A DNA stretch of 64,000 bases from Chloroflexota bacterium (GTDB lineage: Bacteria; Chloroflexota; Chloroflexia; Chloroflexales; Herpetosiphonaceae): assembly GCA_020161265.1 (NCBI GenBank), contig JAIUOC010000008.1, positions 342,672-406,671 on the forward strand, in the 5' to 3' direction. Both the position numbers and the translations under genes were made by a program. Shown here piece by piece: positions 9,116 to 17,594 of this stretch. The number at the start of each line of letters is the position of its first letter. The stretch's first letter is position 1. The notes under the pieces were generated by a model, which had not been told where the DNA came from, did no database searches, and saw nothing but the letters and a program-made list of their open reading frames with translations.

Positions 9116-10096
9116 TTAACCAAGCGCGAGACCTTCGACAGTTGCATGGTGGGCAACCTGCACATCATTGGCAATGGCGACATTGTTTAGGTTTGCAGCG
9201 GCTTCAATTGTAACACGATCCCATGCGATCACCCGTTCAAGTCGGGCATGCTCGCCCACCACACAGCCGCTACCAAGCATAATCGGGGCAATTAGTTGGG
9301 CACTAGGGCTGATTTGAGCATCAGCCGCAGCCCACACTCCTGCTGCATATTGTATGCCATGCACCGTTTCATGCGGCAAATGGCCCAACAATACCGCTTC
9401 GTTGGCGGCTAAATAGCCTGCCAATGTGCCAATATCTTGGCTGTAGGCGTTGTGTTGATAGGCATAAATCGGAGCTTGAGCCGCTAGCAAGCTGGGGAAG
9501 AGATCACGTTCGAGCATGGCAAAACCTTGGGCTGGAATCTGGGCAAGCGCCGCTGGCTCAAATATATAGGCTCCGCTATTGATGGTGGTGGCCAAGGCCG
9601 TGCCAGCTGCGGGTTTTTCTTGAAAGGCATATACTCGTTGATTCGCATCGCTAGCAACTACCCCAAAGGCTGAGGTATCGGCCACTTGGCGCACGGCAAT
9701 GGTTGCCACGCCGCCAAATTGGGCATGAGCTTGCCAGAGTTGAGCCACATCGAAATCAGTCAGTTCGTCGCCATTCAGCACCAAAATCGGCCCAGCCTCA
9801 AGCAAATTGGTTTGTTCAAGGGCGTAACGTACTGCGCCAGCTGTGCCCAGGGCTTCTGGCTCTTGCACAATCTGCAAATCTAGCCCAAAAGCCGCGCCAT
9901 CGCCATAGGCTGCCAAAAATTGTTCGGCCAAATATTGCACCGCCAAAATCACATGACGCACACCTTGCTGGTGCAAACGCCGCAAGGTTCGGCTCATCAA
10001 GGCTTCGCCGGCAATTGGCACGAGTGGCTTGGGGAGTTGGTTGGTCAATGGGCGGAGGCGCGTGCCTAATCCGCCAACTAAAATAACTGCACGCAT
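9116..10096 (-). CDS. NDP-sugar pyrophosphorylase (mannose-1-phosphate guanylyltransferase-like)
   Basis: A 326-residue nucleotidyltransferase. The N-terminal GGLGTRLRPLTNQLPKPLVP is the nucleotide and metal binding signature; LVLNGDELTDFD holds the catalytic Asp of the product site; EKPAAGTALATTINSGAYIFEP follows. The last 100 residues show hexapeptide-like repeats (SAQLIAPIMLGSGCVVGEHA), so it may have the left-handed beta-helix of the GMPPB group. It lies between the phosphohexomutase and manC, all on the minus strand, but a terminator separates it from manC. The sugar it activates is uncertain: mannose or glucose 1-phosphate. Confidence 0.85.
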   Translation of the reverse strand: MRAVILVGGLGTRLRPLTNQLPKPLVPIAGEALMSRTLRRLHQQGVRHVILAVQYLAEQFLAAYGDGAAFGLDLQIVQEPEALGTAGAVRYALEQTNLLEAGPILVLNGDELTDFDVAQLWQAHAQFGGVATIAVRQVADTSAFGVVASDANQRVYAFQEKPAAGTALATTINSGAYIFEPAALAQIPAQGFAMLERDLFPSLLAAQAPIYAYQHNAYSQDIGTLAGYLAANEAVLLGHLPHETVHGIQYAAGVWAAADAQISPSAQLIAPIMLGSGCVVGEHARLERVIAWDRVTIEAAANLNNVAIANDVQVAHHATVEGLALG

Positions 10097-10115
10097 ACAA
10101 CTGCTTTCATAAAAA

Positions 10116-10158
10116 GCACGGCAGTGGTTTGGTTATCGCTAACCACCTGCTGCCGTGC
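10116..10158 (-). terminator. Intrinsic terminator after manC
   Basis: GCACGGCAG (10116-10124) pairs with CTGCCGTGC (10150-10158), and an inner TGGTT/AACCA pair strengthens the stem. Reading minus, the stem is followed by five T. It lies between the ManC stop and the next pyrophosphorylase start. Confidence 0.8.
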
Positions 10159-10172
10159 CCTTCAATTATAAC

Positions 10173-11243
10173 TTATAACACATCATTGCGGCCTTCAGTC
10201 CGCAATTGATCGACAATTTTCTTGACATCTTGAGCGCGATCACGTGGGGCAATCAGCAGGGCATCGCCGGTATCGACCACCAAAAAGCCATCAAGGCCAA
10301 TCGTGGCGATCATGCGGCCAGAATCGCTGTAAATCAAGGTCGATTTGGTATCAACCTCGACGTGTGGCCCAATCACTACATTAGCCGAATCGTCGTCGCT
10401 CATCAAGGTTGTCAGGGTGTGCCAATCGCCAACGTCGCTCCAGCCAATATCAACTGGCACAACCGCGACGTTTGGTGCACGCTCCATAATGCCATAATCA
10501 ACCGTGATATTTTCGACGTTCTCCCAGACGTGGGCCAAAGTATCGTGGTAGCGCGATTTGCCAAACGAGGCTTGAACTTGATTGAGTTGGTTGCGCAATT
10601 CGGGCATGTGGCGACCAATCGCATCAAGGAAGGTTTTGGTTTGCCAAACGAAAATCCCAGCGTTCCAGAAATAATTGCCTTTGGCGAGATAGCGCTCAGC
10701 AGTATCTTGGTCGGGCTTTTCGGCAAAACGCTGCACCCGATGAATTTTATGATTATGCGCTTCGGTGATCAATTCGCCACATTGAATGTAGCCATAGCCC
10801 GTATTCGCAAACGATGGTTTGACCCCCAGCGTCACCAAATAGCCTTCGCGGGCGGCAACTTCGGCGGCTTGCAGCGCTTGACGAAAGGCTTCGTTGCGCA
10901 AAATCAAGTGATCAGCACTCAACACTGCCATCACTGCATCAGGAGCTGAGCGGCGCATATGAATTGCCGCCAAGCCAATTGCCGAAGCCGTGCCACGACC
11001 ACTTGGCTCTAAAATAACGTTATTGCGCGGCACGTCGTTCAACTGCTCACGAATTAATTCTTCGTAATCCGAGCCAGTTACCACGAATACCCGACCTTCT
11101 TCCATCAAAGGCCGGACTCGATCAACGGTTTCTTGCAGCATGGTGCGATTGGAAAGCAAGGGTAAAAATTGCTTGGGCTTGGTGCGACGTGAACGCGGCC
11201 ACAATCGCGAGCCAGTACCCCCAGCAAGCACTAAAATATCCAT
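10173..11243 (-). CDS. manC: Mannose-1-phosphate guanylyltransferase
   Basis: The enzyme joins mannose 1-phosphate and GTP to give GDP-mannose. The 356-residue length fits the short form without the fused isomerase domain. Signatures are LAGGTGSRLWPRSRRTKPKQ at the N-terminus, VLSADHLI for the metal-binding Asp, EKPDQDTAERYLAKGNYFWN and WSDVGDW near residue 270. AGAGGA precedes the ATG. It starts 15 bases after the Rmd-like gene, so those two are co-transcribed and give a GDP-mannose to GDP-deoxyhexose route. Confidence 0.92.
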   Translation of the reverse strand: MDILVLAGGTGSRLWPRSRRTKPKQFLPLLSNRTMLQETVDRVRPLMEEGRVFVVTGSDYEELIREQLNDVPRNNVILEPSGRGTASAIGLAAIHMRRSAPDAVMAVLSADHLILRNEAFRQALQAAEVAAREGYLVTLGVKPSFANTGYGYIQCGELITEAHNHKIHRVQRFAEKPDQDTAERYLAKGNYFWNAGIFVWQTKTFLDAIGRHMPELRNQLNQVQASFGKSRYHDTLAHVWENVENITVDYGIMERAPNVAVVPVDIGWSDVGDWHTLTTLMSDDDSANVVIGPHVEVDTKSTLIYSDSGRMIATIGLDGFLVVDTGDALLIAPRDRAQDVKKIVDQLRTEGRNDVL

Positions 11244-11258
11244 ATGGTTAATCCTCTG

Positions 11259-12227
11259 TTATTCGTTAATGTGGGAACCAACTCTCTCCAACTCGGTTGC
11301 GACGTGGCTGCGCCATTCATTTAGAATATCGCGCAGCGTATCATCAAGGCGATACTGCGGCTCCCAACCGATTTGGCTGCGCAAACGGCTGGCATCGCAC
11401 GCCACAATTGGCACATCAACTGGACGCAAGCGTTGAGGATCAACTTCGACCGTGATCGTTTGGCCACTGAGTGCAATGAGGCGATCAAGAATTGACTGAA
11501 TTGAGACACTCTGACCTACGCCAATATTATAAATTTCGCCAGGCTGCGCTCGTTCAAGCAGCAGATGATAGGCCCGGACAACATCACGCACATCGCTAAA
11601 ATCGCGCTGCGGCGTAAGGTTGCCAACCTGAATCACTGGCGGCTGCAAGCCCGCTTCGATGCGAGCAATTTGGTGAGCAAAGGCTGGCACAACAAAATCA
11701 GCCCGTTGGCCAGGCCCAGTATGGTTAAATGGCCGAGCACGAATCACCTTCAGGCCATGGCTATACCACCATTGCCCTGCTAGCAAATCTTGGGCTGCCT
11801 TGGAAACAGCATACGGATCCGCTGGGCAAAGCATGGTGTTTTCATCGGCGGGTAAACCTGAACGATGGGCCATGCCATACATCGCATTCGAGCCAACCAC
11901 CAACACAATTGGATCAAGTTGAGCCGACTTGATCGCTTCAAACAGGTGTAATTGGCCGAGCACATTGATATTAAATGTCCCAGCGGGATCACGAAACGAT
12001 TGGGGAATCGCTGATTGGGCCGCTAAATGCACCACCACATCGGGAGCTGCATTTGCCACCGCCGTTGCTACCGCCGAACGATCAAGCAGATCAGCCAGCA
12101 CGGTTGGGAGTTGTGGGTGGGCTTCACGCCCCAAGGCCCATAATTCCCAAGTCGTTGCTTGCTGCAAATAGCGAACAAGATGTTGGCCAACAAAGCCATT
12201 AGCGCCAGTAATTAATGCTCGTGTCAT
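11259..12227 (-). CDS. rmd: NAD(P)-dependent sugar epimerase/reductase (GDP-4-keto-6-deoxymannose reductase type)
   Basis: An extended short-chain dehydrogenase of 322 residues. The start at 12227 gives MTRALITGANGFVGQHL, placing the GxxGxxG NAD(P) motif at the N-terminus as the family requires; the longer frame from 12287 adds 20 residues without a ribosome site. Catalytic YAVSK is present, and RPFNHTGPGQ and VRDVVRAYHLLLE are typical of GDP-mannose dehydratase/reductase relatives. Next to manC it most likely reduces GDP-4-keto-6-deoxymannose to GDP-rhamnose, though no GDP-mannose 4,6-dehydratase is in the window. A related epimerase activity is the main alternative. Confidence 0.8.
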   Translation of the reverse strand: MTRALITGANGFVGQHLVRYLQQATTWELWALGREAHPQLPTVLADLLDRSAVATAVANAAPDVVVHLAAQSAIPQSFRDPAGTFNINVLGQLHLFEAIKSAQLDPIVLVVGSNAMYGMAHRSGLPADENTMLCPADPYAVSKAAQDLLAGQWWYSHGLKVIRARPFNHTGPGQRADFVVPAFAHQIARIEAGLQPPVIQVGNLTPQRDFSDVRDVVRAYHLLLERAQPGEIYNIGVGQSVSIQSILDRLIALSGQTITVEVDPQRLRPVDVPIVACDASRLRSQIGWEPQYRLDDTLRDILNEWRSHVATELERVGSHINE

Positions 12228-12348
12228 AGCCCGCACTATACTGCGAGTTGAGATTGTTGGCAAGAAGCTGTTTAAGCCTATTCGCATCCATGACTTAATC
12301 TTCTATACTTAGGCTAGCATTTTGGATATTTGTGCTGGAGATTGTTGA

Positions 12349-12999
12349 ATGTTCGAGCAATTTCACCTTCCGGTTGCAGTTAGCGCCGAATTAGCCGATT
12401 TAGTCGCTCGTTTTGGCATGCCCCGTTTGCACCAAGTTGCCTTAGTTTTGCCCGATGGTCAGTATCCAGCTAGCGCCGATGAGCAAGCGCTTGCTGTCCA
12501 AGGCCTCTTTGCCCCCTTTGGCAAAGCCGACCGTTATGGCGAGGTTTGTATGGTGGTGCAACGGCCTGATGGCAGCTTGATTAGTGCGCGAAAAGCCTAT
12601 TATCCGCCCGAAGCCTTTCGCTTATTGACTGGTGGGATCAATTACGATGAGCCAGTCTATGAGGCGTTGTTGCGCGAAACCGCCGAAGAAACCGGGCTTG
12701 ATGTGCAGGTTGAGCGCTTTTTGGCGGCGGTCAGCTATCGCCCAACCAATAGCCCAACCCCAACGTTTTATACCTTTGCCTTTTTGCTGCGTGAATTGGG
12801 TGGCACCTTGGGGGCTGTTGATGAATCGGAGCAAGTTGCGGCCTTTGGCTTTCCTCAGGTGAACGATCTGCCGACGCTCGCCAGCCAACTCGAAAGCCTG
12901 AGCGGCAGCGAAGATCACGAAATTGCAGGCAATTGGCAAGATTGGGGTCGGTTTCGAGCAGTACCACATCGGGTTATTTGGAATTATTTTCAAGCCTAA
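12349..12999 (+). CDS. Nudix hydrolase
   Basis: A 216-residue protein with a complete Nudix box (GX5EX7REUXEEXGU) at residues 95-117: Gly95, Glu101, Arg109-Glu110, Glu113-Glu114, Gly116. The first 55 residues precede the usual Nudix beta-strands and are unrecognised. Nudix enzymes cleave nucleoside diphosphates linked to another group; the substrate is not readable from sequence. It is divergent from the Rmd-like gene and followed by the zinc-ribbon genes 27 bases on. Confidence 0.92.
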   Translation: MFEQFHLPVAVSAELADLVARFGMPRLHQVALVLPDGQYPASADEQALAVQGLFAPFGKADRYGEVCMVVQRPDGSLISARKAYYPPEAFRLLTGGINYDEPVYEALLRETAEETGLDVQVERFLAAVSYRPTNSPTPTFYTFAFLLRELGGTLGAVDESEQVAAFGFPQVNDLPTLASQLESLSGSEDHEIAGNWQDWGRFRAVPHRVIWNYFQA

Positions 13000-13026
13000 A
13001 TCATGCAACGAGAGGAGTAAACATTT

Positions 13027-13545
13027 ATGCAATGCCCACGCTGTGCCATGGCCATTCCAGTTTCTACACCTAGTTGCCCATATTGTGGGCAAAAATTGGT
13101 CAAATCAAGCCAACGTTTGAACGAACTTCAAGTTATTGGGTTAGTTATGGTTTTTGCAGCTAGCTTAATGTTGGTATCACTTTTCTTACCCTTAATCCAG
13201 ATCGAACAGACTGGTCAAGCCTTTAAACCCATCGATGGTTTTACTAGCGATCAACTTACCCCTTGGCCAGAGCGTTGGCGCTTTATGAGCTACACATTGG
13301 TTGTAATTGGGGGCATAGCTTTGATTAGTGCTATTGGGAGCACGCTGACATTGCGCCAAATCTGGGCAACAGGCGCTACAACCATTGCGGGAACTACTTT
13401 GATGTTTGTCAGGGTTTTCTTTCGGTCTGAAATCAAAGGTGCGAGCTATGGCGAAGGTTTTTGGTTCATGGTAATTGGAGGAGTTGGCTTATTAATCAGT
13501 GGCTTTTTGTTCCGCTACCTTACTCGACCACAAATCGCCAACTAA
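13027..13545 (+). CDS. Zinc-ribbon membrane protein, first of three tandem paralogues
   Basis: A 172-residue protein with an N-terminal zinc ribbon, Cys3, Cys6, Cys17 and Cys20 (MQCPRC...CPYC), followed by hydrophobic segments that fit three or four membrane helices (near 40-60, 95-115, 122-140, 148-166). The start follows AGAGGAG. The ribbon would face the cytoplasm. Function is unknown; the same layout occurs in the next two genes, so the three arose by duplication. Confidence 0.8.
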   Translation: MQCPRCAMAIPVSTPSCPYCGQKLVKSSQRLNELQVIGLVMVFAASLMLVSLFLPLIQIEQTGQAFKPIDGFTSDQLTPWPERWRFMSYTLVVIGGIALISAIGSTLTLRQIWATGATTIAGTTLMFVRVFFRSEIKGASYGEGFWFMVIGGVGLLISGFLFRYLTRPQIAN

Positions 13546-13559
13546 GCAAGGAGGAAGCG

Positions 13560-14075
13560 ATGCAATGTCCCCACTGCGCCATGACGATTCCGATGGTGAG
13601 TGATAATTGCCCCTATTGCGGCAAATCGCTCAGGCAGCACCAAGCACAAAACAGTATCAGCCTCCAGGCGTTTGGCTCTTCAATGTTTTTAGATGCGATC
13701 CTGATGCTGGCTGCACTCGGACTAGGCCTAGCTCAACGAGCCAGTGATGGTCAAAGTTTTCGCATGCTTAGCAGTATCCGCCAACCGAGCACTGAATGGC
13801 CAGCTTTGTGGGCAAGCCTCAGTTATGGCTATGCGATCGTGGGCTTGCTGGCATTATTGTTCAGCATCAGTTGCATGATTACCAAAAATCGGCGTTGGGC
13901 CATGGGTACGCTGCTGTGTGGCATGGCTGGTCTGGCAATCTTGGCAACCTTTGGGGCTGGCAGCTTATTCAACGATTCCGGGTATAGCCCTGGCTTTGGC
14001 CTTTGGATTGGCTTGTTTGGTAGTTTTACTTTGATCACCACAAGTACACTATTTCAATTCTTGACCAGAAAATGA
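13560..14075 (+). CDS. Zinc-ribbon membrane protein, second paralogue
   Basis: A 171-residue protein, again with Cys3, Cys6, Cys17 and Cys20 in MQCPHC...CPYC followed by about four hydrophobic helices. The frame is open upstream into the previous gene, but AAGGAGG just before the ATG at 13560 and the shared MQCP start fix the N-terminus. It lies 14 bases after its paralogue and shares with it the order ribbon, linker, helices. Function unknown. Confidence 0.8.
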   Translation: MQCPHCAMTIPMVSDNCPYCGKSLRQHQAQNSISLQAFGSSMFLDAILMLAALGLGLAQRASDGQSFRMLSSIRQPSTEWPALWASLSYGYAIVGLLALLFSISCMITKNRRWAMGTLLCGMAGLAILATFGAGSLFNDSGYSPGFGLWIGLFGSFTLITTSTLFQFLTRK

Positions 14076-14086
14076 AAGGAAACGCG

Positions 14087-14890
14087 ATGCAATGTCCTCA
14101 ATGTTCCGCCGCTGTGGCCGATAGCAGCCGTTTTTGTACCTCGTGTGGTGCGACAATCACGCAACCTGCTGCCGTTGATAAAACCATGGCCTTGCCCAAC
14201 TTACCACCAATGGCTAGTCCAGTTGATAAAACTCAAGCGATCAATCCGGCGCAAGTGCCAGCCGCTCAGCCAAACTATGGCCCGCCAGCGCCAGTTCAGC
14301 CGAATTATGGCCCGCCAGCCCAACCCAATGCCTACCCGCAGCAGGGCTATAGCCAACCCCAACAGTATGGCCAAATGCCGCCAGCAAATTATGGCCAAGC
14401 GCCGATCGGCTATGCAGTGCCCAACCAAGCGGGCTATGCGGCGATTCCTGCGGCTAATGGCAGTATTCCCGCAATCTTGATGATTGTGAGTGCCTTGGCT
14501 ATTTTGGTTGGGGCATTTCTGCCGATGATCGACACAAACGCGACTACTGAAAACTTATTTCAAGTGCTGAGTTATGCCAACGAACCCAGTTCGCAAGATA
14601 TGGATAATTATCAAGCAGTGATTGCCATTCTCTATGGGATTCCGATTTGTGCAGGTTTGGGGATACTCATAGGCATGTTGGCCTATTTTAAACGGCGCAA
14701 TCTGTGGGGCGTTTTAAATCTGATTGTTGCAATTATTGCCTTTTGCTGTAGTGGCATTATTGTTTTAGGGGCCGCAGTCAGCGATGTTGGTAGTGAAATG
14801 GGCAGCGGTTTGTTGGTGATGTTTCTTAGCTCAATTTTCTTATTCGTTACAAGTATTGCCTTTTTGATTCGCAAGAAGCAGCCACGCTAA
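14087..14890 (+). CDS. Zinc-ribbon membrane protein with Pro/Gln/Tyr-rich linker, third paralogue
   Basis: A 267-residue protein. The zinc ribbon Cys3, Cys6, Cys17, Cys20 (MQCPQC...CTSC) matches the two upstream genes. A linker of about 80 residues follows, rich in Pro, Gln, Tyr and Asn, with PNYGPPAP repeated nearly exactly (QPNYGPPAPVQPNYGPPAQ), then about four membrane helices. An ATG at 14072 overlaps the previous stop, but AAAGGA with six-base spacing and the paralogues' start support ATG 14087. The linker resembles those of prokaryotic zinc-ribbon membrane proteins that scaffold other proteins; no function is known. Confidence 0.8.
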   Translation: MQCPQCSAAVADSSRFCTSCGATITQPAAVDKTMALPNLPPMASPVDKTQAINPAQVPAAQPNYGPPAPVQPNYGPPAQPNAYPQQGYSQPQQYGQMPPANYGQAPIGYAVPNQAGYAAIPAANGSIPAILMIVSALAILVGAFLPMIDTNATTENLFQVLSYANEPSSQDMDNYQAVIAILYGIPICAGLGILIGMLAYFKRRNLWGVLNLIVAIIAFCCSGIIVLGAAVSDVGSEMGSGLLVMFLSSIFLFVTSIAFLIRKKQPR

Positions 14891-14891
14891 T

Positions 14892-15641
14892 ATGTTGTTA
14901 TCTGTTGCTATTATTGCTCGTGATGAAGAGCGCCATATCGGGGCCGCGTTGGCCTCAATCGGCGATTTGGCCGCTGAAATTGTGGTCTTGCTCGACCCGC
15001 GTACCCGCGACCGCACCGCTGAAATTTGCCTGCAAGCTGGAGCACGCGTGGTCGAAGTGGTTTTTGAGTCGTTTCCGGCGCAGCGTAATCGTGCTTTGGC
15101 CGAATGCCAAGGCGATTGGGTTTTGTTTTTAGATGCTGATGAGCGGATAACCCGCAACTTACAGCATGAAATTCGCCAGCTTTTGCAAGGCCAACCTGAA
15201 TATGCTGGCTACTGGATTCCGCGCTTCAATCGCTATTGGGGGCGAGCTTTGCGCGGCGGTGGTTGGTATCCTGACCATCAGTTGCGTTTATTGCAGCGCA
15301 GCAAAGCCCAGTACGAGACCAGCCGTTTAGTCCATGAATTAGTCATTTTAGATGGCCTCAAAGGTCGCTTAACCCAACATCTTGAGCATATTAACATAGA
15401 ATCGTGGGCCGAATTGCGCGAAAAACAGCAGCGTTATGCGCAAGCCGAGGCTGCCACGCTCTATCGTAATGGCGTGCGCGTCAAGCCCCAAAACTATATT
15501 TTGCAGCCATTGCGGGCGATTTGGCGGCGCTATATCACGTGGGGCGGCTATCGCGATGGCTTGTTGGGCATGCTTTTGGCCTTGGTGATGGGCTGGTATG
15601 AGTTTAAAATGTATCTGGCTTTGGCCAAACATAGAGCTTAA
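14892..15641 (+). CDS. Glycosyltransferase family 2 (WaaE/KdtX type)
   Basis: A 249-residue GT-A protein close to the family of lipopolysaccharide-core beta-1,4-glucosyltransferases. The N-terminus LSVAIIARDEERHIGAALAS and the metal-binding DWVLFLDADERIT are typical, as are GYWIPRFNRYWGRALRGGGWYPDHQLRL and a hydrophobic amphipathic C-terminus. Since Chloroflexota lack classical lipopolysaccharide, the acceptor is probably another envelope glycan or lipid. It starts two bases after the third zinc-ribbon gene without a clear Shine-Dalgarno, so it may be translated by coupling. Confidence 0.85.
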   Translation: MLLSVAIIARDEERHIGAALASIGDLAAEIVVLLDPRTRDRTAEICLQAGARVVEVVFESFPAQRNRALAECQGDWVLFLDADERITRNLQHEIRQLLQGQPEYAGYWIPRFNRYWGRALRGGGWYPDHQLRLLQRSKAQYETSRLVHELVILDGLKGRLTQHLEHINIESWAELREKQQRYAQAEAATLYRNGVRVKPQNYILQPLRAIWRRYITWGGYRDGLLGMLLALVMGWYEFKMYLALAKHRA

Positions 15642-15646
15642 ATCAA

Positions 15647-15680
15647 AATGGGTTGGGGAAATTGCCCCAGCCCATTCTTG
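15647..15680 (+). terminator. Intrinsic terminator after GT2 gene
   Basis: AATGGG (15647-15652) pairs with CCCATT (15671-15676), and TGGGG pairs with CCCCA inside it, separated by single-base bulges. It closes the zinc-ribbon/GT2 operon before the convergent dps gene. Confidence 0.7.
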
Positions 15681-15715
15681 ACTTGACATCATTGTTAATG
15701 TCTTCGCTCGCTTAC

Positions 15716-16210
15716 TTAACCTTTGGTTTCTTGAGAAAGTTCAAAAAGGAACCAAACTCGATTTTCGGCCTGATCGATCATTGGTTCAAGCTCGCTAGCG
15801 GTGGCTACATCATTGGCCTCATCAGCAACATCGTGGGCTTTGCGCAGATTTTTCACCAAGGTTTGATTATCGCCGACCAACTCAGTTAGCATAGTGGCTG
15901 GCTCAACAAACTCAGCATTATTATCATCAATTGTTTGCAATTCGCTGATATGGCCAATTGAGCGCAACGATGTGCCGCCAATACGGCGAGCGCGTTCGGC
16001 CAAAATATCGGTTGTGGCAAAAATTTGGTTGGCATGCTCATCGAACATCAAATGCAAATCGCGAAAATGGCGACCAGTCAAATGCCAATGAAAATTTTTG
16101 TATTTCATGTATAAGGCAAACGAATTGGCCAAGCTGCGGTTGAGTGCCTCAATGACGGGTCCAGTCGCTTTTGTATCCAAGTCAGTTGGGGTTTTTAAGC
16201 GTTTATCCAT
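15716..16210 (-). CDS. dps: Dps-family ferritin-like protein
   Basis: A 164-residue mini-ferritin that oxidises and stores iron inside a 12-mer and protects DNA under stress. The intersubunit ferroxidase site is visible as KNFHWHLTG (His41, His43) and LMFDEHANQIF (residues 54-64). The N-terminus has Lys and Arg (MDKRLKTPTDLDTKA) that could touch DNA. GGAG precedes the ATG. Two palindromes lie 70-110 bases upstream and may bind a peroxide- or metal-responsive repressor. Confidence 0.92.
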   Translation of the reverse strand: MDKRLKTPTDLDTKATGPVIEALNRSLANSFALYMKYKNFHWHLTGRHFRDLHLMFDEHANQIFATTDILAERARRIGGTSLRSIGHISELQTIDDNNAEFVEPATMLTELVGDNQTLVKNLRKAHDVADEANDVATASELEPMIDQAENRVWFLFELSQETKG

Positions 16211-16282
16211 GGCGATTTAGCTCCTTCAAACAACGATTTTCTACCAACAACATTGCAGATGCTGTGCCACAAGATCATGATT

Positions 16283-16316
16283 ATGAATCCGATTCATGAC
16301 ACCTTGCGTTGCAAGG
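16283..16316. promoter_or_regulatory. Two adjacent palindromes upstream of dps
   Basis: ATGAATC-C-GATTCAT (16283-16297) is a perfect 7-1-7 palindrome, the spacing used by Fur/PerR-family boxes, although the letters differ from the known consensus. CCTTGC-GTT-GCAAGG (16302-16316) is a second perfect 6-3-6 palindrome five bases on. Both lie in the divergent gap between dps and the unknown membrane gene, so either could be controlled. Confidence 0.45.
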
Positions 16317-16386
16317 GATTGACAAGCCTTTAATCAATCCCTAGAATAAGCCCATCAATGCTTACACCTTGATTAACGCCTTTTAA

Positions 16387-16408
16387 GGTTGTTGTGTCTG
16401 CAACAACC
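16387..16408. promoter_or_regulatory. GGTTGTTG/CAACAACC hairpin in leader of membrane gene
   Basis: GGTTGTTG (16387-16394) and CAACAACC (16401-16408) form an 8-base stem with a six-base loop, 65 bases before the start at 16473. It lacks a T run, so an operator or leader structure is more likely than a terminator. Confidence 0.35.
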
Positions 16409-16472
16409 ACGCCGCTGTAAACGTCGATGCAGAGAGAATCTCAACACGTTTTAATTCAGAAAGGGTCCACGT

Positions 16473-17552
16473 ATGCGCCAGTATCTTGACCGCTATGTGA
16501 AGCCGCTTTGGCAAACCTACAGTTCACCAGGGCAACCACTACGCCCGACAAATACGCGGGCGCTGCACACCATTTATGGCATTTGGTTGTTTGCATTTGT
16601 GCTCAAATTGATGGGTTCGGGCTGGGATGTGGCTTGGCACTTCCGCTTTTTGCGCGATGATCTCGCCCCACCGCATATGATTAACACGGTTGGCACGATT
16701 ATCGTGATTATGCTGGTGATGTTTCATACCTGGACGGGTTATGGGGTTGATCGGCTGACATTGCGCTTGATGCAGGCGGGGATTTCGATCTTTCTGATTG
16801 CAATTCCCTTGGATTTGATCAACCACCGTTTGTTTGGCCTCGACATTACGAGTTGGAGCCCAACTCATGCCTTACTCTATCTTGGTACGGCGGTGATGTT
16901 GCTGGGCGTGTTGCGTGGCTGGTTACTGCTCACCCCTGAAAGCTCAATTAAAACAGTTTTTGGGATTGGCTTCTGGGCCTTTTTGCTCGAAGATTTCCTA
17001 TTTCCCTTGGGTCAACAAGAATATGGGGTAACGGCAATCGAAGCGATGCGAATTGGCAAGCCCTATGCTGATGCGGAATTGTTGCTTGAAGCCGGAGCCA
17101 ACCCTGAGCGCTTTGCCATTCCTGTACCAACATGGCTCTACCCACTATGGTTGATCACTTCGTTGGTGTTGGTGTTGGTGGCTGCTCGCCTGATTATGCG
17201 TGGGCGCTGGACGGCAACCTTGGTTGCAGGCAGTTATCTGATCTATCGGGTTGTCTCGTTCTATATTTTACGTGGCATCGAGTTTCCACCATCGTTTGTA
17301 CCATTATTTATGATTGGTACAGCTCTAGCCATCGATCTTGGTATAACCTATCGCGTGAATGCCTTGGTTGCCACAGTTGGAACCTTGATTATGTTTTATG
17401 CTGGGGCTTTGATCAGTTTCCAAATGACCCTTATGCCAGAAATTCCGCTCAATACAATTCCAATCGCAGCAATTCTTTTGTTTGCGGTTTGGGCGGGTGC
17501 ACTCTGGATCGAGCGCAGCCCGTATGTGGAGCGCTGGCGCACCCTAGTTTAG
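16473..17552 (+). CDS. Polytopic membrane protein of unknown function
   Basis: A 359-residue protein with about ten hydrophobic helices. I do not recognise its family. Notable polar residues sit at helix ends: GWDVAWHFRFLRDD near residue 53, LAPPHM, FHTWTGYG, LINHRLFG and WSPTHALLYLG near 135. These repeated His, Asp and Trp positions look like metal or haem ligands, but no known motif matches. AAAGGG precedes the ATG. It stands alone, with a hairpin in its leader and a strong terminator behind. Confidence 0.7.
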   Translation: MRQYLDRYVKPLWQTYSSPGQPLRPTNTRALHTIYGIWLFAFVLKLMGSGWDVAWHFRFLRDDLAPPHMINTVGTIIVIMLVMFHTWTGYGVDRLTLRLMQAGISIFLIAIPLDLINHRLFGLDITSWSPTHALLYLGTAVMLLGVLRGWLLLTPESSIKTVFGIGFWAFLLEDFLFPLGQQEYGVTAIEAMRIGKPYADAELLLEAGANPERFAIPVPTWLYPLWLITSLVLVLVAARLIMRGRWTATLVAGSYLIYRVVSFYILRGIEFPPSFVPLFMIGTALAIDLGITYRVNALVATVGTLIMFYAGALISFQMTLMPEIPLNTIPIAAILLFAVWAGALWIERSPYVERWRTLV

Positions 17553-17563
17553 TTTTGCTGAAT

Positions 17564-17593
17564 AACACGGAGCAGGATAAACTGCTCCGTGTT
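17564..17593. terminator. Bidirectional terminator
   Basis: A perfect 12-base stem, AACACGGAGCAG (17564-17575) with CTGCTCCGTGTT (17582-17593), loop GATAAA. It is flanked by AATA and TTATT and abuts the stop codon of the minus-strand hydrolase, so it serves both convergent genes. Confidence 0.85.
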
Positions 17594-17594
17594 G

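Noticed and set aside
10206..10949. Plus-strand frame of 247 codons opposite manC
   Set aside because: Shadow of the ManC reading frame; composition is that of an antisense frame and no domain is recognisable.
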